DNA from: Rufibacter sp. XAAS-G3-1
GTDB taxonomy: Bacteria > Bacteroidota > Bacteroidia > Cytophagales > Hymenobacteraceae
DNA length: 64,000 nucleotides
Assembly (NCBI RefSeq): GCF_013623775.1
Contig: NZ_JABFAM010000006.1
Location: 406,100 to 470,099, forward strand
Reading direction: 5' to 3'
A program made the translations under genes and the position numbers. This document shows positions 26,782 through 35,804 of this stretch, one piece after another (position 1 is the stretch's first letter; each line of letters starts with the position of its first letter). Below the pieces are notes generated by a model. The model was not told where the DNA came from. It made no database searches and was given only the letters and a program-made list of their open reading frames with translations.

Positions 26782-27882
26782 ATGGCCGAACCCATCGATT
26801 TTCTTCCCCTCAACGGTACAGATTACATTGAATTCTACGTGGGCAACGCCAAACAGAGCGCCTACTTCTATCAAAGTGCGTTCGGGTATGAGTTGGTGGC
26901 GTATGCCGGGCCCGAGACCGGTGTACGGGACAGGGCCTCTTATGTGTTGCAGCAGGGCAAAATTAGGCTCATGCTCACCACCTCGCTCCTGCCCGACTCG
27001 CCCATCTCTGAGCACGTGCGCCTACACGGCGACGGCGTGAAAGTGATGGCCCTGTGGGTAGACGATGCGTTCATGTCCTATGAAGAAACGGTAAGCCGGG
27101 GCGCAAAATCGGCGGGCGAGCCGCAGACCCTGACCGATGAGTTTGGCGAAGTGCGGGTGGCTTCTATCTACACCTATGGCGAAACCATCCATACGTTTGT
27201 GGAGCGCAAGAACTACACCGGGGCTTTCATGCCGGGCTACGTAGCGCGCAAAAGCACCTTTCCCGTGGTGCCGGTGGGCCTGAAACACGTAGACCATTGC
27301 GTGGGCAACGTGGGTTGGGGCGAAATGAACACCTGGGTTGACTTTTATGCCAAGGTGATGGGCTTCCAACTGCTGCTCACCTTTGACGACGAAGACATCT
27401 CCACCGAATACTCGGCGCTCATGTCAAAGGTGATGAGCAACGGCAACGGCTATGTGAAATTCCCCATCAATGAACCCGCCGAAGGCAAGAAGAAATCGCA
27501 GATTGAAGAGTACTTAGACTATTACCACAGCCCGGGCGTGCAGCACATCGCCATTGCCACCGATGATATTGTGGCCACCGTAGGTGAGCTGCGCCGGAGA
27601 GGCGTGGAATTCCTGAGCGTACCGGCCTCGTACTACATTGATTTAGCCGAGCGTGTGGGGGCCATTGAGGAAGACATGAAGCCCATCCAAGATCTCAACA
27701 TTCTGGTAGACCGTGACAATGAAGGCTATCTGCTGCAAATCTTCACCAAACCAGCGCAAGACCGACCTACGGTTTTCTATGAAATCATTCAACGCAAAGG
27801 CGCCAAATCCTTCGGGAAGGGGAACTTCAAGGCGCTTTTTGAATCAATTGAGCGTGAACAAGCCCTGCGGGGTAACTTATAA
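26782..27882 (+). CDS. hppD: 4-hydroxyphenylpyruvate dioxygenase
   Basis: 366 residues. A non-haem Fe(II) dioxygenase converting 4-hydroxyphenylpyruvate to homogentisate in tyrosine breakdown. The C-terminal catalytic half has the iron ligands His in LKHVDHCVGNV, His in GVQHIAIATDDI and Glu in VFYEIIQRKG, plus GYLLQIFTKP and the GFGKGNFKALFESIE-like C-terminal helix (here SFGKGNFKALFESIE). The length is standard. The homogentisate-pathway partners are not in the window. Confidence 0.95.
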   Translation: MAEPIDFLPLNGTDYIEFYVGNAKQSAYFYQSAFGYELVAYAGPETGVRDRASYVLQQGKIRLMLTTSLLPDSPISEHVRLHGDGVKVMALWVDDAFMSYEETVSRGAKSAGEPQTLTDEFGEVRVASIYTYGETIHTFVERKNYTGAFMPGYVARKSTFPVVPVGLKHVDHCVGNVGWGEMNTWVDFYAKVMGFQLLLTFDDEDISTEYSALMSKVMSNGNGYVKFPINEPAEGKKKSQIEEYLDYYHSPGVQHIAIATDDIVATVGELRRRGVEFLSVPASYYIDLAERVGAIEEDMKPIQDLNILVDRDNEGYLLQIFTKPAQDRPTVFYEIIQRKGAKSFGKGNFKALFESIEREQALRGNL

Positions 27883-27894
27883 CCTTATATAGCC

Positions 27895-27930
27895 GTTTTG
27901 AGACTGTTTTCCCTAAATCAGCCTCAAAAC
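27895..27930. repeat. 36-nt hairpin repeat
   Basis: GTTTTGAGACTGTTTTCC and CTAAATCAGCCTCAAAAC, 12 nt after the HPPD stop. It falls within a possible N-terminal extension of the next gene, a reason to prefer the later start. Confidence 0.75.
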
Positions 27931-27954
27931 GCATTCGTCCTTTTCTATAAAACT

Positions 27955-29703
27955 ATGCAAAACAATTTATCACTGGAGCCAGCCGTATTAAACAAAGTAA
28001 ATACCTGGTTAGAGGGTGCTTATGACCAAGACACCAAAACCGAACTGCAACGCTTGATTGACAGCCAGGATGCAGATACGTTGACCGATTCGTTCTACAA
28101 AGACCTGGAGTTTGGCACCGGCGGCTTGCGCGGCATCATGGGCGTGGGCAGCAACCGCATGAACCGCTACACCGTGGGCATGGCTACCCAGGGCCTGAGC
28201 AATTACCTGCTTAAATCCTTCCCCGGCCAGTCCATCAGTGTGGCTATTGCGCATGACAGCCGTAACAACAGCCCCTACTTTGCCAACGTGGTAGCTGATG
28301 TGTTCAGTGCCAACGGCATTAAAGTGTACTTCTTTAGTGAGCTTCGGCCTACGCCCGAGTTGTCCTTCGCTATTCGTCATTTAGGTTGCCAGAGCGGCGT
28401 GGTCTTGACGGCTTCGCACAACCCCAAAGAATACAACGGCTACAAAGCCTACTGGAACGACGGTGGCCAGGTAACGGCTCCGCACGACAAAAACATCATT
28501 GCTGAGGTAAACAAAATCACCTCTTTGGATCAGGTGAAGTTTGAGCGCAACGAAGCCAACGTGGAATTCATTCTGGACGAGGTAGACCAGGCCTATCTGG
28601 ATAAAGTGGCTACCTTAAGCGTAGACCCGGCCATGATTCAGCGCCAGAAGGATCTGAGCATCGTGTTCACGCCTATCCACGGAACCGGTATCACATTAGT
28701 ACCACGCGCGCTGGAGCGTTTCGGGTTTACGAACGTGCACGTATTGGAGGCTCAGGCTACGCCCGACGGAAACTTCCCTACCGTGGTGTATCCCAACCCC
28801 GAGGAAAAAGACGCCATGAACCTGGCCATGCAGAAAGCCGAAGAGCTGAACGCCGAGCTGGTATTGGCCACCGACCCAGACGCGGACCGCGTGGGCATTG
28901 CCGTACGTGACCTGAAAGGCCAGTTCGTGCTGCTCAACGGAAACCAGACCGCCGCCCTGCTTACCTATTACATTCTACAGGCCTGGCAAAAAGCGGGCAA
29001 ACTCACCGGCAAAGAATACGTGGTGAACACCATTGTAACCACCGACCTCATCAACCGCGTGGCCGAAGGTTTCGGCGTGGATTGCTATGAGACCTTGACC
29101 GGCTTCAAGTACATTGCCACCATCATGCGCGAGAAAGAAGGCCAGGCTCAGTACATCTGCGGCGGCGAGGAAAGCTACGGTTTCTTAGTGGGTGATTTCG
29201 TGCGCGACAAAGACGCGGTTTCTGCCTGCGCCATGATTGCCGAAATGGCGGCCGCTGCCAAAGACCAGGGCAAGAGCCTCTTCGAGCTCATGATTCAGAT
29301 GTACCAGGAGTACGGCTATTACAAAGAAGACCTCATCTCTTTGACCAAAAAAGGCCACCGCGGGGCGCAGGAAATCCAGGAGATGATGCAGGAACTGCGC
29401 GAGAATCCACCCCAAACCATTGCGGGCTCGGCCGTGACCGAGCTGATTGACTACAAAACCGGCTTCCGCCGGAACCTGCGTACTGGCGAAGAAAGCGCCA
29501 CCGGCCTGGAAAGCGCCAACGTACTCCAGTTCCTCACCGAAGACGGCACCAAAGTATCGGCCAGACCATCGGGCACCGAGCCGAAGATCAAGTTCTACTT
29601 CAGCGTACGCGAGCCTTTGGCTTCTGCCGCTGATTTCGAGAAAACAGGCCAGAAACTGAACGACAAGATTCAGGCGATCATCTCAGACCTACACCTGAAA
29701 TAA
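27955..29703 (+). CDS. Phospho-sugar mutase (phosphoglucomutase/phosphomannomutase)
   Basis: 582 residues from the ATG at 27955 (MQNNLSLEPAVLNKVNTWLEGAY). The frame opens at 27898, but that extension is repeat DNA. Alpha-D-phosphohexomutase superfamily, long PgcA-type as in Bacillus. The phosphoserine loop is LTASHNPKEYNGYKAYW, the metal loop DPDADRVGIAV, the sugar-binding loop GGEESYGFLVGD and the phosphate-binding loop RPSGTEPKIKFY. It interconverts glucose-1-P and glucose-6-P (or the mannose equivalents); substrate choice cannot be settled here. Confidence 0.95.
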   Translation: MQNNLSLEPAVLNKVNTWLEGAYDQDTKTELQRLIDSQDADTLTDSFYKDLEFGTGGLRGIMGVGSNRMNRYTVGMATQGLSNYLLKSFPGQSISVAIAHDSRNNSPYFANVVADVFSANGIKVYFFSELRPTPELSFAIRHLGCQSGVVLTASHNPKEYNGYKAYWNDGGQVTAPHDKNIIAEVNKITSLDQVKFERNEANVEFILDEVDQAYLDKVATLSVDPAMIQRQKDLSIVFTPIHGTGITLVPRALERFGFTNVHVLEAQATPDGNFPTVVYPNPEEKDAMNLAMQKAEELNAELVLATDPDADRVGIAVRDLKGQFVLLNGNQTAALLTYYILQAWQKAGKLTGKEYVVNTIVTTDLINRVAEGFGVDCYETLTGFKYIATIMREKEGQAQYICGGEESYGFLVGDFVRDKDAVSACAMIAEMAAAAKDQGKSLFELMIQMYQEYGYYKEDLISLTKKGHRGAQEIQEMMQELRENPPQTIAGSAVTELIDYKTGFRRNLRTGEESATGLESANVLQFLTEDGTKVSARPSGTEPKIKFYFSVREPLASAADFEKTGQKLNDKIQAIISDLHLK

Positions 29704-29715
29704 GCGCAATGAATT

Positions 29716-29766
29716 TTAAAACAGAAAGCCCTTCCTGCCTGTTACAGGAAGGGCTTTCTGTTTTAA
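29716..29766 (+). terminator. Terminator after the phosphomutase
   Basis: Perfect 22-bp stem (29716-29737 and 29745-29766), inner part CAGAAAGCCCTTCCTG, 7-nt loop. A hairpin repeat overlaps its right arm. Confidence 0.85.
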
Positions 29767-29795
29767 GGCTCCTTTGGTGAAAACAGGCCTTAAAC
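29760..29795. repeat. 36-nt hairpin repeat overlapping a terminator
   Basis: GTTTTAAGGCTCCTTTGG and TGAAAACAGGCCTTAAAC; its first 7 nt are the end of the terminator stem. Confidence 0.75.
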
Positions 29796-30383
29796 TGGTT
29801 AAATGTCAGAAGCGATATCTTTCTGGCAAGTTTAATGGGTTGGCATGAATTGAACTTAACCATGAACTTACAGACTTGAACAAGCAAGAGCCTAAAATAG
29901 CGTCCTGAATAAAGTCTATTTTTATCCTAATTTTTGAAAACTATAGCCTATTAATAGAGTATTCTTGGTTGGAAGGATTTCAAAAGTTTTGCCGTAACCG
30001 TTCTGCATAGCTGCGTGGCTACGTCTTAAAAGATTTAGGCAGTGCCTAATTGTGCATCTGATTTTAATCCCGTATTTTTAACCAAGGCTATCTTACCTAT
30101 GGCTGAGAAAAGGCATGAACCACAGGTCTTTGCCTTTCTGTTCACTTTCTTCACGAATTCAAGAATGTGATATAATAAATTTTACTTTTTTTCGATATTT
30201 AGAAAGAGGTTCCCACACTTAAGAAGCAAGACTATTTGATATAACTATTACTACCCTCCTACATCTGGATCATCTACCCCAATACCCCCTGTTTCTGGAT
30301 AGGCAGACTGAATAGTTCTGTACCGTTTTCTTCTTCTGAATGTTAACCTGATTTAGTATTGTTTACTTTTTTCAGACAACCGA
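29796..30383. other. AT-rich gene-free region
   Basis: No ORF of note and no recognised RNA. It presumably carries the promoter of the surface-protein gene; TAGTATTG near 30353 is a weak -7 candidate. Confidence 0.55.
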
Positions 30384-33002
30384 ATGCATTCATTCAAAAG
30401 CTATCTGCTGATATTTGCGGTCTATCTCTATAGCTCCTCTTTGCTTTATGGGCAGACTCCTTGCGGGGCTGCTATTACCCCCATTGGCACAGATCCGGTC
30501 TGTTATGGGACTCCTTTATCTGCAACACCTACAGGCCCTGGATTTAAGTACCAATGGCAAAGAAATGGGGTGAATATCATAGGTGCTACTAAACCCACCC
30601 AACCAGTGGAAGCTGACGGGGATTATTCGGTTATTGTATCTGGGACAACTTGTAGGTTAGACACCTCAGACGTGGTGGCGGTGAAACTCATTGAACAGGA
30701 AGCCAAGTTCAACGCCAACGAAAAAGAGAGAGATACCCCGCAGTCGCCTCCTCCCCTGTGCGGAGTTCCAGTTACCTATACCTTGGAAAATGAATCAACG
30801 GGCAATAACTTGACTTACCAATGGGAGATATTGGACGGAAACAAACAATCGGTACCCGTAACCACTGCCGAATTTGTGGCTCCATCCAATAACACCGTTG
30901 AAAACCCCGTCATCCGTTTTTACCAGAAAGGCCAGTACACCATCCGGCTGAAGATTATTGGGGAATGCAACCCCGGGGGAGAAGACGGCCCGTTGGACAC
31001 CCTAGATATCAGAAATCCTAACGTGGAGCGCGACGGCAGATACGTGCATGAGGAACAAGTGGTAGTGGTGTACCCGCAAATACAGCCGCAACCTTTAGAG
31101 TTTTGCCTTGATCCTACCGCTGGCCCCACCGTAACCCTTAATGGACGACAGCTCATTGGTGAGCCAGACGGCAATTTAGGGACTATTGATCCTGCATCCT
31201 TTGTCTGGACAGTGCCCAATGGAGTCACCATTAGTGGGAATGCTACTTCAGACAACCCAACTTTCCAGTTCCCAAATGTGGCTGGCGCCTACACCTTGAC
31301 GGTAGATTTCGCGAATGAATGCGAAAAGGCAAGTGGACTAAGGGGTGAACCCACTGAGATCACCGTCACGTTTAATCCTTTGCCTGACAAACCCACTATT
31401 GCCAGACCAGAGGTATTTGTGTGCGAAGGCGAAACTTATACCATCAATCCTAGCCCAAACCCGAACAACCAAAACAGACTGTACAACTTCTATACTGCTC
31501 CTACCGGAGGTTCACCGCTGAACACGGGAGGTCCACAACCTATGTTCTCCGTTGGCCCTTTGACTGGCAGAAGGGTAATCTATATCTCTGCCTTTGAGAA
31601 TGGCTGCGAAAGTGCTGATCGTACTATGTTCACTATCAATATTATCCAGCAGGAACTTAAAAACGAAATTTCCACAGACCAAAGCATCTGCGCTGAAACC
31701 AAACCCAACACCTTAACGGGTTCCAACGCGACAGTGGGTACTGCCACCCCCATCTACCTATGGGAAAGCCAGACAGCTTCCGGCACTTTCACCGCCGCTG
31801 CGGGTACCAACGACCAACAGAACTACTCTCCGCCAGTGCTCCAGGAGACCACCATCTATAGAAGAACGGTGACGTTTGAGGGTTGCAGCTTGCCTAACTT
31901 CAGCAATGAGGTGACCGTTGAAGTACTGCCAGTTATTGAGCCTAGTGAAAACATCATTGAAGTAGACAAAGAGGTAGTCTGCAAAGGCGATGTTCCTACC
32001 TTAACCGGTAACCTTCTTAGCGGTGACATTGAGTACGTGTGGGAAAGCAGCACCACCAGCGCCACCACGGGCTTTATTCCGGCGGTGGGCTCAGATAACA
32101 CCAACGGAGCGCTGTTTACCCCTGGCTTTATCACCCAAACCACCTGGTACCGCAGAACGGCCAAGTACCGGAACACCAATTGCGATCCGGTACCTTCCGC
32201 AGAGGCGATACAAGTGACCATTGATGAATTACCGGCAACTCCTGTGGTGGTAGCCGCAGCGGTATCTACCTGTCAGGGTGGTTCCGCCACGTTGGAAGTA
32301 GTGCCAGACGCAACTGGTAACGGTACCCTCACATACAATTGGTACATAGGGGAAGCTGACGGAACACAAACGCTTATTGGTTCTGGAACCCCCTTCGTTA
32401 CGCCGGCATTAACACAAAACACCACATTTTATGTGGAGGCTGAGAATGAAAACGAGTGTGTAAGCCTCCGCCGTACCTCTGTCATGGTGACCGTGCTTCC
32501 TATTACCGCCAATGCCGGACGTGATACCACCATCATAGAAGGGCAATCTACTACGCTAAGAGGAACTGGGGCACCGGGCGCAACCTATTCCTGGTCTCCG
32601 GTCACTGGGCTTAGCAACCCTAATGTGGCCAATCCGGTAGCTACCCCTACTGAAACGACTATTTATACGCTAACCGTCACCAACGGTGACCTGGAGTGTG
32701 TGGCCACAGATGAGGTGACCGTAACGGTGATCCCGCGCATTAAGATTGTGAACACCTTCAGCCCTAACAATGACGGCGTAAACGAAGTCTGGGAGATTGA
32801 AAACATCCAGAACTACCCAGAAGCCACCGTTGAGATCTTCAACCGCTACGGTGCCCAGGTATTCAAATCCAATATTGGATATACGCAGCCTTGGAACGGA
32901 ACGCACAATGGCAATCCGCTGCCGCTGGCTACCTATTATTACATCATCCATTTAAATAAAAATGAGAAGCCTTTCACCGGCAGTATCACCATTATCAAAT
33001 AA
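30384..33002 (+). CDS. T9SS surface protein with Ig-like repeats and type-B (CHU_C) C-terminal domain
   Basis: 872 residues. A signal peptide ends near residue 24 (FAVYLYSSSLLYGQ). The body is a series of Ig/PKD-like beta modules with repeated motifs such as YQWQRNG, SVSICxGxxxTL-like CxG segments and TTYTLTVTNGD. The last 85 residues (IKIVNTFSPNNDGVNEVWEI...FTGSITIIK) are the gliding-motility-associated CHU_C domain, a type-B T9SS sorting signal, so the protein should be exported through the outer membrane. The downstream gene, a PorP/SprF-family protein 4 nt after the stop, is the typical partner for type-B substrates. Ligand and function are unknown. Confidence 0.9.
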   Translation: MHSFKSYLLIFAVYLYSSSLLYGQTPCGAAITPIGTDPVCYGTPLSATPTGPGFKYQWQRNGVNIIGATKPTQPVEADGDYSVIVSGTTCRLDTSDVVAVKLIEQEAKFNANEKERDTPQSPPPLCGVPVTYTLENESTGNNLTYQWEILDGNKQSVPVTTAEFVAPSNNTVENPVIRFYQKGQYTIRLKIIGECNPGGEDGPLDTLDIRNPNVERDGRYVHEEQVVVVYPQIQPQPLEFCLDPTAGPTVTLNGRQLIGEPDGNLGTIDPASFVWTVPNGVTISGNATSDNPTFQFPNVAGAYTLTVDFANECEKASGLRGEPTEITVTFNPLPDKPTIARPEVFVCEGETYTINPSPNPNNQNRLYNFYTAPTGGSPLNTGGPQPMFSVGPLTGRRVIYISAFENGCESADRTMFTINIIQQELKNEISTDQSICAETKPNTLTGSNATVGTATPIYLWESQTASGTFTAAAGTNDQQNYSPPVLQETTIYRRTVTFEGCSLPNFSNEVTVEVLPVIEPSENIIEVDKEVVCKGDVPTLTGNLLSGDIEYVWESSTTSATTGFIPAVGSDNTNGALFTPGFITQTTWYRRTAKYRNTNCDPVPSAEAIQVTIDELPATPVVVAAAVSTCQGGSATLEVVPDATGNGTLTYNWYIGEADGTQTLIGSGTPFVTPALTQNTTFYVEAENENECVSLRRTSVMVTVLPITANAGRDTTIIEGQSTTLRGTGAPGATYSWSPVTGLSNPNVANPVATPTETTIYTLTVTNGDLECVATDEVTVTVIPRIKIVNTFSPNNDGVNEVWEIENIQNYPEATVEIFNRYGAQVFKSNIGYTQPWNGTHNGNPLPLATYYYIIHLNKNEKPFTGSITIIK

Positions 33003-33006
33003 GCAG

Positions 33007-34014
33007 ATGAAGAAAAATATAGGCGCTTTTCTGGTTCTGCTGCTTCTCACTGCCCCCGCCTGGGGACAACAGCGGCCGCAGTACAGCCAATACATGATCA
33101 ACAGCTATTTGCTGAACCCGGCCATTACCGGCATTGAAGATTACACCGAAGTCAAGATTGGAACCCGCCAGCAGTGGGTGGGTCTGGAAGGGGCCCCCAA
33201 AACCTACCATGTAAGTGCCCACACGCCCCTGAACAAACAGGTAGCCAGCATTAGAAACGCAGGCAAAGGCATTACCAGCACCCGCACCGTGAATAAAAAC
33301 CGATTCTCGCGGGCGTATCCGCACCACGGGGTAGGTATTCAGGCCATCAGTGACCGGACGGGCCCGCTGCGGAGAACCAATGTGAACCTGACCTATGCGT
33401 ACCACTTGCCTATTACCCGAACCATTACGGTGTCTATGGGAGCCAGCGCCGGTATCTTGCGCAACAGCATCAACCCCGGTGAAGCCACGTTCACTAGCCC
33501 AGATCCGGCTATTTCCAGTGACTACGTGAACCGTAATTACTTTGACCTGGGCCTGGGCACCTGGATCTACTCCAACAGTTTCTTCGTGGGGCTCTCGGGC
33601 GCGCAGCTCATCAAAAGCAACAGAGACCTGAACCCCAGTGAAGAAAATGAAGGGCCAAACAATGTGCTGCAAAAACATTATATCGCCACGGCAGGCTACA
33701 AATTTGATGTGGGCCAGGAAGTTACCTTGATTCCTTCCGTATTAGCCAAATTCACCTCTCCCAGCCCCACTACCCTGGACTTCAACCTAAGAGCCATCTA
33801 TGCGGATCGGGTTTGGGCGGGCGTCTCTTACCGGAACGAGGATGCTTTTGCCTTGATGACCGGCGTAAACATCAGCCACATCATGGATGTAAGCTACTCC
33901 TATGACTACAACACCTCCCCGCTGAATATCTCCAACTCCGGTACCCACGAAGTGGTGCTAGGCCTGAAACTCTTCAACAGAGGCAAAGTGATCTGCCCTA
34001 GATGGATGCATTAA
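33007..34014 (+). CDS. PorP/SprF-family type IX secretion membrane protein
   Basis: 335 residues from the ATG at 33007; the earlier Met at 32962 lies inside the previous gene. A signal peptide (KKNIGAFLVLLLLTAPAWGQ) is followed by RPQYSQYMINSYLLNPAITG, the hallmark N-terminus of PorP/SprF, and alternating amphipathic strands to the end, consistent with an outer-membrane beta-barrel. In Flavobacterium johnsoniae SprF is needed for attachment or secretion of the type-B substrate SprB. The gene pairs directly with the type-B surface protein upstream. Confidence 0.93.
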   Translation: MKKNIGAFLVLLLLTAPAWGQQRPQYSQYMINSYLLNPAITGIEDYTEVKIGTRQQWVGLEGAPKTYHVSAHTPLNKQVASIRNAGKGITSTRTVNKNRFSRAYPHHGVGIQAISDRTGPLRRTNVNLTYAYHLPITRTITVSMGASAGILRNSINPGEATFTSPDPAISSDYVNRNYFDLGLGTWIYSNSFFVGLSGAQLIKSNRDLNPSEENEGPNNVLQKHYIATAGYKFDVGQEVTLIPSVLAKFTSPSPTTLDFNLRAIYADRVWAGVSYRNEDAFALMTGVNISHIMDVSYSYDYNTSPLNISNSGTHEVVLGLKLFNRGKVICPRWMH

Positions 34015-34029
34015 TCTGTCATTGGTGAT

Positions 34030-34076
34030 GAAAACGGAAGCGGCCCCTTTCATAGAGATGGGCCGCTTCCGTTTTC
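34030..34076 (+). terminator. Terminator hairpin after the PorP/SprF gene
   Basis: 17-bp perfect stem GAAAACGGAAGCGGCCC (34030-34046) with its complement (34060-34076), 13-nt loop. Its right arm runs into a hairpin repeat. Confidence 0.75.
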
Positions 34077-34105
34077 AGGCCGTTTTTCAGAAAAGGAGGC
34101 AAAAC
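34071..34105. repeat. Hairpin repeat, 35-nt copy
   Basis: GTTTTCAGGCCGTTTTTC and AGAAAAGGAGGCAAAAC; one base shorter than the family norm. Confidence 0.65.
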
Positions 34106-34130
34106 GGTATTTTCTACGATAATAGCATAG

Positions 34131-34289
34131 AGGCAACCCCTTGCGGTTGCCCTTTTCCCCTCCCATGCTATATTCCAGACAATGTACGGACAGGCCGCAC
34201 CCTGTCCAATCTCTTTCGGAAACGGGTCTTGCAACGGCAGAAAACTTTATACCAGAGAAAATGGCAAAGGGCAACCACAAGGGGTTTCT
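34131..34289. repeat. Inverted repeat with long interior, GGTTGCCC family
   Basis: Outer arms 34131-34159 and 34261-34289 (GGCAACCCCTTGCGGTTGCCC-type; 29 nt, a few mismatches) enclose about 100 nt with a smaller GGACAGG...CCTGTCC hairpin. It resembles a MITE-like unit related to 3311-3384. Its right arm runs into the palindrome that the mobile element has split. Confidence 0.7.
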
Positions 34290-34302
34290 CCATCATAGAA
34301 AT

Positions 34303-34321
34303 GCCCACCTCTTACCAAGAG
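34303..34321 (+). other. attL of the integrated element
   Basis: 19-bp sequence GCCCACCTCTTACCAAGAG, repeated exactly and in the same orientation at 38975-38993. The bases before it (34283-34302) are the left arm of the split palindrome. Confidence 0.85.
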
Positions 34322-34478
34322 TTACGATAGTTTAAAACTACCAGATTACATGTGATTGACTTTCAATATTTTATTGTATTATTAAAGTGTATTAGACTAA
34401 CATTTTCGAGATTTGTTAGTCTAATACACTATTCAGTTAGTCAGCATTTTAAAGTATGATACCGGAAAAATAATATTC

Positions 34479-35099
34479 CTACATCTCCTTTTTCACTCTC
34501 TGTACTGTGGATACACTCACATCGCAAAGTTTGGCGGTTTCTCTGATAGAATAGCCTTCTTGTAGCTTCTTAACGACTTGCTTGTATTCTTTGAGCATTT
34601 CGGTCTTGCCTTTCTTGCTGCCTTCTGGTCTGCCTAGTACTACTCCTTTACGCTTTGCTTCTGCTATACCAGAGTTGATGCGTTCTACTGTGGTTTCACG
34701 TTCCATCCTACCAATATCTGTTAGCATTGTCACCATAAACATACCCATGCTATTTACAGAGCCGTTGGCGTTCAATGTTTCTATCTGGTAGTTCAATACC
34801 ACCACAGATACTTTAAGTTCGTGTAACTCTTCTATAGTGGCAAGAACCTGTGGAGTATTCCTTCCAAGTCTGGATATTTCATGCACCAACACTTTATCGA
34901 TTTGCTTTGCTCTGGCAAGTTCCAATATGCGTTGGATGCCTTGACGCTCTGAGTTCTTCTTTGCCCCGGAAATCTTTTCGGTCACCACTTCTATGATGTC
35001 AAGACCTTTGCCGTTGGCATAGCTAGTTAATTCCGATAGTTGGCGGTCTGTACTTTGACCGTTGCTGGATACTCTCAGCAGTAGGGCTGCTTTCTTCAT
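34479..35099 (-). CDS. Serine recombinase (resolvase/invertase family)
   Basis: 206 residues from the ATG at 35099 (MKKAALLLRVSSNGQSTDRQ); a longer reading from 35126 has no family-like residues. The catalytic serine lies in RVSS at about residue 11. DKVLVHEISRLGRN and the arginines of GRMERETTVERINSGI complete the resolvase domain. A C-terminal helix-turn-helix follows (YSIRETAKLCDVSVSTVQRVKK, about 180-202), the layout of small Tn3-type resolvases and invertases. In this element it could resolve multimers or invert DNA; integration is more likely the work of the tyrosine recombinase. It lies at the attL end. Confidence 0.92.
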   Translation of the reverse strand: MKKAALLLRVSSNGQSTDRQLSELTSYANGKGLDIIEVVTEKISGAKKNSERQGIQRILELARAKQIDKVLVHEISRLGRNTPQVLATIEELHELKVSVVVLNYQIETLNANGSVNSMGMFMVTMLTDIGRMERETTVERINSGIAEAKRKGVVLGRPEGSKKGKTEMLKEYKQVVKKLQEGYSIRETAKLCDVSVSTVQRVKKEM

Positions 35100-35592
35100 A
35101 AGCCAAAGATAGTAAATTGTGTTCAATTAAACTATAGTTTTCAGGAACACGGCAAACCAATAAAAAAAGATGCGTCTGTACTCAGTATGGGTAGTTTTTT
35201 TCGGGAGGGATTATTTGAACACAGCTATTGGTTTTGAATACATTCCAAGGATGCTGTTTACCCCCCCACCCTTTCCTTTCTGAATTCGTGTATGTTTGAT
35301 GGAGCCATGGTATGGATAAGGGGCACCAGAAACATTAGACCCCCGCCCCCAATGGTTTTTCGTTCTCATGGAAGAATAATATATTCTATAAGTAGTTACC
35401 TAAGTAGGGAAAGCAAAACAACGGGTTGGGTTAGTATATGATAAGGTATTTAGACATTCTAAGCAGTTATAGGCTACTTCTATTGGAGATTGGTCTGTTC
35501 CTCACCACATGGGGAAACAACTTGTTATCCGCTTTGAAATGATTGTTTTCGGTATCAATCCTTTATGATGTCTGATTATTTCTTCAATAAAA

Positions 35593-35621
35593 AAAGACCA
35601 GAGATTTATTCCCTAGTCTTT
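35593..35621 (-). terminator. Terminator downstream of the replication initiator
   Basis: On the minus strand AAAGACTAG pairs with CTGGTCTTT (one G-U), followed by a T-run. Confidence 0.7.
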
Positions 35622-35722
35622 CCTTTGATTTATATATTATGTAATACGCTTAGACATAGTATATAGTAAATTTTTATATTTGGTTTTATGATTTCTTGTT
35701 AAATATTTAAAGTCAATTTTAA

Positions 35723-35764
35723 TATTCTCGCTGCCTGTCTACTCTAGCGAGCAGTCAGCAGAAT
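35723..35764. other. Compound hairpin, origin candidate
   Basis: CTCGCT...AGCGAG nested within ATTCT...AGAAT and CTG/CAG pairings, between the rep stop codon and its terminator. Suggestive only. Confidence 0.35.
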
Positions 35765-35804
35765 ACTTCGTAACATTGCTTCATCTTATTAATTTATATA
35801 TTAT

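Larger units (their letters stand above)
35127..35804. other. Non-coding region of the element, possible replication origin
   Basis: About 680 nt without a credible ORF. Contains two C-rich runs on the + strand (CCCCCCC at 35261-35267; CCCCC G CCCCC within 35340-35350), an intrinsic terminator at 35593-35621 and a compound hairpin at 35723-35764. The placement just after a rolling-circle-type initiator gene makes it the best place to look for the double- or single-strand origin. Confidence 0.45.

Noticed and set aside
27898..27954. Earlier start of the phosphomutase
   Set aside because: The extension is encoded by a 36-nt hairpin repeat; the Met at 27955 fits homologues.
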